Positions 40,138 to 44,465 of a DNA stretch of 44,465 nt are shown piece after piece; within the stretch, counting starts at the first letter, position 1; the number at the start of each line of letters is the position of its first letter. Position numbers and translations under genes: made by a program. The notes beneath the pieces are model-generated. The model was given only the letters and a program-made list of their open reading frames with translations. It was not told the DNA's origin and made no database searches. Origin of the DNA: Sphingopyxis sp. HIX (GTDB taxonomy: Bacteria > Pseudomonadota > Alphaproteobacteria > Sphingomonadales > Sphingomonadaceae); the NCBI RefSeq assembly GCF_001468285.1, contig NZ_LNSB01000046.1, forward strand, positions 1 to 44,465, written 5' to 3'.

Positions 40138-41185
40138 GCGCGATCGTCGCCGGCAGCTGGTTCGCGAGGTTCGCGGGCAGGAAACCCACCACCACGCTGC
40201 GCGCATTCTGCCAGAAGGCCGAGAGCAGCAGCAGCGCCGAGCCGATCACGAAGGCGGTCAGCGCGACGTTGAGCTCGACCGCGCCGAAGGTGCGGAACAG
40301 CTCGGTGAGCGCGAACAGCACATAGGCGAGCGCCGAGACGAGCAGCGCACGGCGGTCGATCGCCAGCGCGATGATCCCGAAGAGGATATAGACGCCGACC
40401 ACCAGCACCGCGGCGCCGCTGCCGATATTGCCGCCGTCGGTCACGCCGAGCAGGTGGAAGATCGGATGCGCGATCATCGGCGCGGCGAGCAGGTGGAGCC
40501 AGAAGGCGACGTCGCTGCGGCGCGTCTGGCGCACGCGGTCGCTGCGGTCCCACCACATCGCGAGCACGAAAACGCCGAGCCCGGCGACCAGCACCAGCGA
40601 CATCACCAGCGTCTCGCTATGCTCCGGCACCCCGGTGATCGACAGCACCAGCGCGATCGCGGTCGCGGCGAGCGCGGCGGTGCCGGCGGCGACGGTGATC
40701 GGCACCATGAAGCGGCGCCAGTGGAACCAGGTCGCGCCCGCGGTGATCAGCGCGATCGCGCCGACGACGATCGCGCCGACGGTCTCGTCGGGACGGTTGC
40801 CGAAGATCGCCTCGCCATGTTCGACCAGGAAGCCGACCATCGAGGCAAAGACGCCGCCCGCGAAGGCGAGGACGAGCACGATGCTGGGCAGCGCCATACG
40901 GCGTTTGCGGGTGAAATATTCGGCGAGGAACCAGGCCGAGCCGGCGACGAAGACGCCCGCGAGCGCGGTGTGGATCGACTGGCCGATCCACGCGACCGCG
41001 ACGAGCAGGATCACCGCGGCGATGCTGACGAAGATGTCGTTGAAACCGGTGATGAGGCGGAATGATTCCTCGTCCGCCCCGGGGGCGGCGCGCACCGACG
41101 CGATATGCGCGCGGAAGGCGGCTACCGCCTCCGGCGTCATGACCTTTGCGTCGACCGCGGCTTGCAGGTCGCTTTCGCTATACAT
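40115..41185 (-). CDS. Multi-pass membrane protein (DUF2157-like)
   Basis: This 356-residue protein starts MYSESDLQAAVDAKVMTPEA with a cytoplasmic helical N-terminal domain of about 45 residues. About nine to ten hydrophobic helices follow, for example FVSIAAVILLVAVAWIGQSI, GAIVVGAIALITAGATWF and ALTAFVIGSALLLLSAFW. A His/Arg motif (TWFHWRR) and WWDRSDRVRQTRRSDV lie on loops. The plan is that of DUF2157-like proteins of unknown function. The 3' end overlaps DUF2794 on the other strand. Confidence 0.8.
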   Translation of the reverse strand: MYSESDLQAAVDAKVMTPEAVAAFRAHIASVRAAPGADEESFRLITGFNDIFVSIAAVILLVAVAWIGQSIHTALAGVFVAGSAWFLAEYFTRKRRMALPSIVLVLAFAGGVFASMVGFLVEHGEAIFGNRPDETVGAIVVGAIALITAGATWFHWRRFMVPITVAAGTAALAATAIALVLSITGVPEHSETLVMSLVLVAGLGVFVLAMWWDRSDRVRQTRRSDVAFWLHLLAAPMIAHPIFHLLGVTDGGNIGSGAAVLVVGVYILFGIIALAIDRRALLVSALAYVLFALTELFRTFGAVELNVALTAFVIGSALLLLSAFWQNARSVVVGFLPANLANQLPATIAPSPIPAS

Positions 41186-41263
41186 TTGGGGTCGTCCTTC
41201 TGTCCGATCCCCTTGCCCCGCGAGACTTATGGCACAACTGTATTAGTGATGCAATACGATAAA

Positions 41264-41920
41264 TCAGGCGAAGGTCGCGGCGGCGGTCAGGCGATCGCGC
41301 TGGGCACGCGTGACGCGATCGACGAGGCGAATGGCCAGCGGGTAGAGGAGCAGGTTGGTGACCGAATAGAGCATCGAGAGGATCAGCACCTCGCGCTCCT
41401 CGTCCGGGGAGACGGCGTCGAACGACGCCATGGACGCCACGATGCTGACCGCGACCGAGAAGGACCAGAGACCCCACCAGCCGATCAGCAGGCCGTTGCC
41501 GCCGGATGAGCTTTCGTCGCTGCTGCCGTGGCTGCTATTCCATATCTGGCGCATCGCCTGATAGGGGCGAAAGAAATTGGCGAACGGGACGAAATGCCAC
41601 CCGACCGCCCATGCCGGCGTGAAGGTGAGGCCGAGGACGCCCGCGGCCTTGATGTTCGCGGCGGCGCGATAGGTCCACATGCAGAAGATCACGCTGGTCG
41701 TCAGTTCGAGCAACAGGTCGGCGGTGGCCACGCCGAAGTAGAGCGCGTTGAGGCCCTCGACCACGGCGTCTTCGGCTAGCGATACATAGCCGTACAGCTC
41801 GGCGGCCTGGCCGATCAGGACCAGCAGGATTGCAACGAACCCCACGACGAGCAGGCCCTTCACGAGCCGGCCGCGCCGCTGGAGGAGGGCGATGCCTTCG
41901 CCCAGGGTCATGTCGGTCAT
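41264..41920 (-). CDS. DUF4328 domain-containing membrane protein
   Basis: This 218-residue protein has four or five membrane helices (LLVVGFVAILLVLIGQAAEL, LLLELTTSVIFCMWTYRAAAN, LIGWWGLWSFSVAVSIVASM, LILSMLYSVTNLLLYPLAI). The DUF4328 core is FTPAWAVGWHFVPFANFFRPYQAMRQIWNSS in outline (about residues 101-131), with Pro, Trp and Arg residues as in the family. Function is unknown. A second Met at codon 4 is an alternative start. It reads in the same direction as the SDR gene upstream but with a 64-base gap. Confidence 0.85.
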   Translation of the reverse strand: MTDMTLGEGIALLQRRGRLVKGLLVVGFVAILLVLIGQAAELYGYVSLAEDAVVEGLNALYFGVATADLLLELTTSVIFCMWTYRAAANIKAAGVLGLTFTPAWAVGWHFVPFANFFRPYQAMRQIWNSSHGSSDESSSGGNGLLIGWWGLWSFSVAVSIVASMASFDAVSPDEEREVLILSMLYSVTNLLLYPLAIRLVDRVTRAQRDRLTAAATFA

Positions 41921-41984
41921 AAGCGCCCCCGCGATCCGCGCGCGCCGCTTCGGGCGGCCACGGATCGCGACGCGTCTACCAGCC

Positions 41985-42887
41985 TCAGCCCAGCGCCTGC
42001 AAGGCGCGCATCACCGCCATCGACTGTTCGCTACCCGACTGCGGCACGGTCTCGCCATTGCGGTCGATGATCTTCTCCCACGCCGCGGCGACGCCTTCCG
42101 GCGTGCGCTCGTCCTCGGGCAGCGCGACGCCGGGGGTCATGGTGACATAGGCGGCGTGGAACGCGCCCGCGCCCGCACCGACGATCATGTTGGTCGGCGC
42201 ATCCTCGCTGACGAGGTAGAGCGCGGCGGGGACGACATTCTCGGGGGTGAACTTCTCGAACAGTTCGGCGGGGAAGATGTCCTCGGTCATCCGCGTGCCC
42301 GCGACCGGCGCGATCGTGTTGCAGCGGATATTGTATTTCGCGCCCTCGAGGTGGAGCGTCTTGGTCAGCCCCGCGAGGCCCAGCTTCGCGGCGCCATAAT
42401 TGGCCTGGCCGAAATTGCCGTAGAGGCCGGTCGACGAGGCGGTCATCAGCAGGCGGCCATAGGCCTGCTCGCGCATCGTGTCCCACACCGCCTTGGTGAC
42501 ATTGGCGCTGCCGCTGACATGCACCTTCAGCACCAGGTCGAAATCGGCGGGCTCCATCTTGGCGAAGCTCTTGTCGCGCAGGATGCCGGCGTTGTTGATG
42601 ACGATATGGACACCGCCCCATTCTTCCTTGGCCTTGGCTACCATCTCGACCATCTGCTCATATTCGGTGACGCTGCCGCCGTTCGACATCGCACTGCCGC
42701 CGAAGGCCTTGATTTCCTCGACCACCTGCAGCGCCGAGTCCGAATGGCCGGTGCCGTCGCGCGCGCCGCCGAGGTCGTTGACCACGACCTTCGCGCCGCG
42801 GCGCGCGAGTTCGAGCGCATAGGCGCGGCCGAGCCCGCCGCCGGCGCCAGTAACGATGGCAACGCGTCCGTCAAATTTGATCGTCAT
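41985..42887 (-). CDS. Short-chain dehydrogenase/reductase, MFE-2-like hydroxyacyl-CoA dehydrogenase type
   Basis: This is a 300-residue SDR. The cofactor loop is VTGAGGGLGRAYALELARRG (TGxxxGLG, 13-20), followed by VVVNDLGGARDGTG, which favours NAD. The structural motif is INNAGILRDKSF, and the catalytic residues are Ser151/152, Tyr164 and Lys168 (TASSTGLYGNFGQANYGAAK). The longer substrate loop and C-terminus (GTRMTEDIFPAELFEKFTPE) resemble the SDR part of peroxisomal multifunctional enzyme type 2, so a 3-hydroxyacyl-CoA substrate is plausible. GGGAG supports the ATG at 42887. It is divergent from the porin gene, with 202 bases between them. Confidence 0.9.
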   Translation of the reverse strand: MTIKFDGRVAIVTGAGGGLGRAYALELARRGAKVVVNDLGGARDGTGHSDSALQVVEEIKAFGGSAMSNGGSVTEYEQMVEMVAKAKEEWGGVHIVINNAGILRDKSFAKMEPADFDLVLKVHVSGSANVTKAVWDTMREQAYGRLLMTASSTGLYGNFGQANYGAAKLGLAGLTKTLHLEGAKYNIRCNTIAPVAGTRMTEDIFPAELFEKFTPENVVPAALYLVSEDAPTNMIVGAGAGAFHAAYVTMTPGVALPEDERTPEGVAAAWEKIIDRNGETVPQSGSEQSMAVMRALQALG

Positions 42888-43003
42888 GATGGTCTCCCGG
42901 AAGGGGCGATTCCCCGAAAGGTTGCCCGAAAAAACTGGCCTGTCCTTAGCCGCTCGCCGCACGCAGGCAAGGGGTCATCGGAAAAGCGACCGGTGCAACG
43001 AAA

Positions 43004-43065
43004 ATGTCATCTAAATTACGTGCAACTGTCACATAGCCGTCATAACAGCGCCGCGAGATTGTCAC
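43004..43065 (+). promoter_or_regulatory. PHO-box-like array upstream of the porin
   Basis: CTGTCAC (43026-43032), ATAG, CCGTCAT (43037-43043) match the PhoB box plan of two 7-base repeats spaced 4 apart. ATGTCAT (43004-43010) and TTGTCAC (43059-43065) lie at -22 and +22 bases from these, in the same 11-bp phase. The array ends 24 bases before the ATG at 43090. PhoB control under phosphate shortage is inferred and agrees with the porin family. Confidence 0.65.
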
Positions 43066-43089
43066 CCTTACGCAATGGAGCAATTCCCG

Positions 43090-44310
43090 ATGCGCCACAT
43101 GATGCTTGCCACCGCCGCTGTCCTGATCCCGGTGGCAACGCCTGCATTCGCCGCCGACGCGGCGCAGGGACCCGCGGACAAGGCGCCCGCGGCGGCCGAG
43201 GCGAAGCCTGAAAAGGCGGCGGAGAAGAAGTCCGAGTGGGAATTCAAGCCGCGCTGGCGCCTGCAATATGATTTCGCCAATGTCAGCGGCCCCGCGGGGC
43301 TCGCCGGCACCGGCAACAGCGAGGAAATCCGCCGCGCCCAGCTGGGCGTCGACATCAAGATGCCCGGTGGCTTTTCGGCGCGCGTCGAGGGCGAGTTCAC
43401 CGCGGACCCGATCGAGTTCGTCGACGCCTATGTCGCGTGGAACGGCGACGGCATCAACGTGACCGCGGGGCAGCAGAAATTCTTCTCGCCGCTCGACGAC
43501 ATGACGAGCGATCTCAACACCAGCTTCACCGAACGCGCGGCGCTGGTCACCGCGTTCAACTTCACGCGGCGAACAGGGCTGTCGGCGGGCTATGCCAAGG
43601 GCGATTTCATGATCAATGGCGGGGTCAGCACCGACCCGCTGATCCAGCTCGACGACGTCGACGACAACAGCCGGGCGGCGCATGTCCGCGCGGTATGGAT
43701 GCCCAAGTTCGGCAAGACCAGCGTGCATCTGGGCGCCGCCTATCACTGGCGGCATCGCAAGGATTCGGAGCTCGTCCCGGTCCGTTATCGCCAGCGTCCG
43801 CTCGTCCATTCGACCGAGACGCGCTATGTCGCGACGCCCGGCCTGCTCGCCGAGCGCGAACAGACCTATGGGGTCGAGGCCGCGGCGGTAAACGGCCCGT
43901 TCCACTTCGCCAGCGAAGCCTATTGGCAGCATGCCAGCCGCGACGGCGCCAGCGATCCGACCTTCTTCGGCGCCTATGCAGAGGTCGGAGTGTTCCTGAC
44001 CAAGGGCGACAGCCGGCCGCTGAAGGGCGGGCAGTTCGGCGCGATCAAGCCGAAGAAGCCACTGGGCGACGGCGGCATCGGCGCGGTGCAGATCAACGCG
44101 CGCTACGACTATCTCGACCTCAACGACGCGGGGATCACGGGCGGCACGCAGAAAGGCTATATGGCGTCGATCATCTGGTCGCCGACCAGCTGGATGCGGC
44201 TGATGGCCCAATATGCGCGGCTGAACTACCGCAACGCCGCGATCGCGGTGGCGGGCGACCGGGATTATGGCGTCGACGTCGTGGGGGCACGCGTGCAGTT
44301 TACCTACTGA
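43090..44310 (+). CDS. Outer-membrane porin, phosphate-selective OprO/OprP family
   Basis: This is a 406-residue protein with a signal peptide (RHMMLATAAVLIPVATPAFAA). ATG 43090 is preferred over ATG 43075 because GGAG lies 9 bases before it and the signal peptide then has a normal length. An Ala/Lys/Glu-rich segment (PAAAEAKPEKAAEKKSEWEF) resembles the periplasmic N-terminus of these porins. The barrel shows FKPRWRLQYDFANV, EIRRAQLGVDIKMPGGFSARVEGEF, GQQKFFSPLDDMTS, TGLSAGYAKGD and the terminal strand VVGARVQFTY. Family members are trimeric 16-strand channels for phosphate or polyphosphate. PHO-box-like sequences upstream support that role. Confidence 0.9.
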   Translation: MRHMMLATAAVLIPVATPAFAADAAQGPADKAPAAAEAKPEKAAEKKSEWEFKPRWRLQYDFANVSGPAGLAGTGNSEEIRRAQLGVDIKMPGGFSARVEGEFTADPIEFVDAYVAWNGDGINVTAGQQKFFSPLDDMTSDLNTSFTERAALVTAFNFTRRTGLSAGYAKGDFMINGGVSTDPLIQLDDVDDNSRAAHVRAVWMPKFGKTSVHLGAAYHWRHRKDSELVPVRYRQRPLVHSTETRYVATPGLLAEREQTYGVEAAAVNGPFHFASEAYWQHASRDGASDPTFFGAYAEVGVFLTKGDSRPLKGGQFGAIKPKKPLGDGGIGAVQINARYDYLDLNDAGITGGTQKGYMASIIWSPTSWMRLMAQYARLNYRNAAIAVAGDRDYGVDVVGARVQFTY

Positions 44311-44323
44311 GGCGAGAATCGTC

Positions 44324-44341
44324 GCCCCGGCGCGGGGCCTG
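44324..44341 (+). terminator. Possible terminator of the porin gene
   Basis: GCCCCG, loop GCG, CGGGGC (44324-44338) form a perfect 6-bp stem 13 bases past the stop, followed by CTGCTTTGG, a poor U-tract. Confidence 0.4.
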
Positions 44342-44344
44342 CTT

Positions 44345-44465
44345 TGGGGTGGGGAGCGGACATATTAATCCTCCCTGCGGCGAAGCCGTGGGGAGGGGGA
44401 GCGAGCGGAAAGAAGGAACGCGCGGGGCGCGTTGCTTCCCGCGAGGCCGCAGGGTGGTGGAGGGG
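44345..44465. repeat. Family C palindromic element, copy 3, cut by the window edge
   Basis: GGGGTGGGGAGCGGACAT, TTAATCCTCCCTG and CGGCGAAGCCG, then GGGGAGGGGGA match the left arms of copies 1 and 2. The central part differs and is longer (GCGGAAAGAAGGAACGCGCG and a GCGCGTTGCTTCCCGC return arm), and the right arm begins GGTGGTGGAGGGG at the window end. This holds most of the 155 bases after the porin gene. Confidence 0.85.

Noticed and set aside
43004..43065. Evenly spaced repeats as a small CRISPR-like array
   Set aside because: Units are only 7 bases with 4- to 15-base gaps and match PHO boxes; no cas genes are present.
43075..43089. ATG at 43075 as the porin start
   Set aside because: No ribosome binding site precedes it, and the ATG at 43090 has GGAG and a cleaner signal peptide.

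Overview
The window looks like chromosome from a GC-rich alphaproteobacterium of the Sphingomonadaceae, most like Sphingopyxis or Sphingomonas. The grounds are strong G/C third-position codon bias, two TorF-family porins, DUF2794 and DUF4170 genes, a one-gene NDUFS4-like complex I subunit, and pyruvate dehydrogenase E1 alpha/beta with the lipoyl domain on E1 beta. I name the group from gene content, not from a search. I recognise no tRNA, rRNA, CRISPR array, insertion sequence or prophage. Genes are tightly packed, often with ATGA, GTGA or TGATG stop/start overlaps.

Layout. 1-6652: a partial S9 peptidase; a VOC-family gene divergent from an S41 peptidase-MarR pair, with a 30-bp AT-rich palindrome between them; and a 677-residue RTX-type calcium-binding protein. 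6662-9447 (minus): GNAT, GNAT and thioesterase in one overlapping unit, then threonine ammonia-lyase. 9505-14420 (plus): a beta-hydroxyacid dehydrogenase, a YtcJ-like amidohydrolase, a mannose-6-phosphate isomerase and a DAO-type FAD oxidoreductase. 14306-17504: creD divergent from a TIR-transmembrane-alpha/alpha-toroid protein, the most unusual protein here. 17815-19498: tandem TorF-like porins. 19782-21873: a glutathione transferase and chorismate mutase divergent from a polyprenyl diphosphate synthase. 21986-25193: DUF1801, HrpB helicase, complex I subunit. 25310-27354 (minus): DUF4170 and a four-gene YqjD/YqjE-like membrane operon. 27568-34941: enolase, a GSU2403-type nucleotidyltransferase of foreign appearance, a second S9 peptidase, ftsB, pdhA and pdhB. 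34986-38115 (minus): two TadE-like pseudopilins and a TadG-like VWA protein. 38340-44310: a squalene/phytoene-synthase-like protein, serine acetyltransferase with DUF2794, two membrane proteins, an SDR enzyme and a phosphate-selective-type porin preceded by PHO-box-like repeats.

Repeats. Four kinds of palindromic element fill the gaps: a short CCCGCGAAGGCGGG family (3 copies), a ~155-bp family (2 copies), a ~150-190-bp family (2 full copies, 1 cut by the window edge and 1 half-element fossil inside a gene end), and one perfect 29-bp stem. In the two larger families the inner small hairpins differ in sequence while their stems stay paired, which suggests selection on folded structure. In two places such an element seems to have rewritten a protein end: the amidohydrolase N-terminus and the FAD oxidoreductase C-terminus.

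The best candidates for new biology are the TIR-TM-toroid protein, the palindromic elements as modifiers of gene ends, the S41-MarR-VOC operator circuit, and the 11-bp-phased PHO-like array at the porin promoter.
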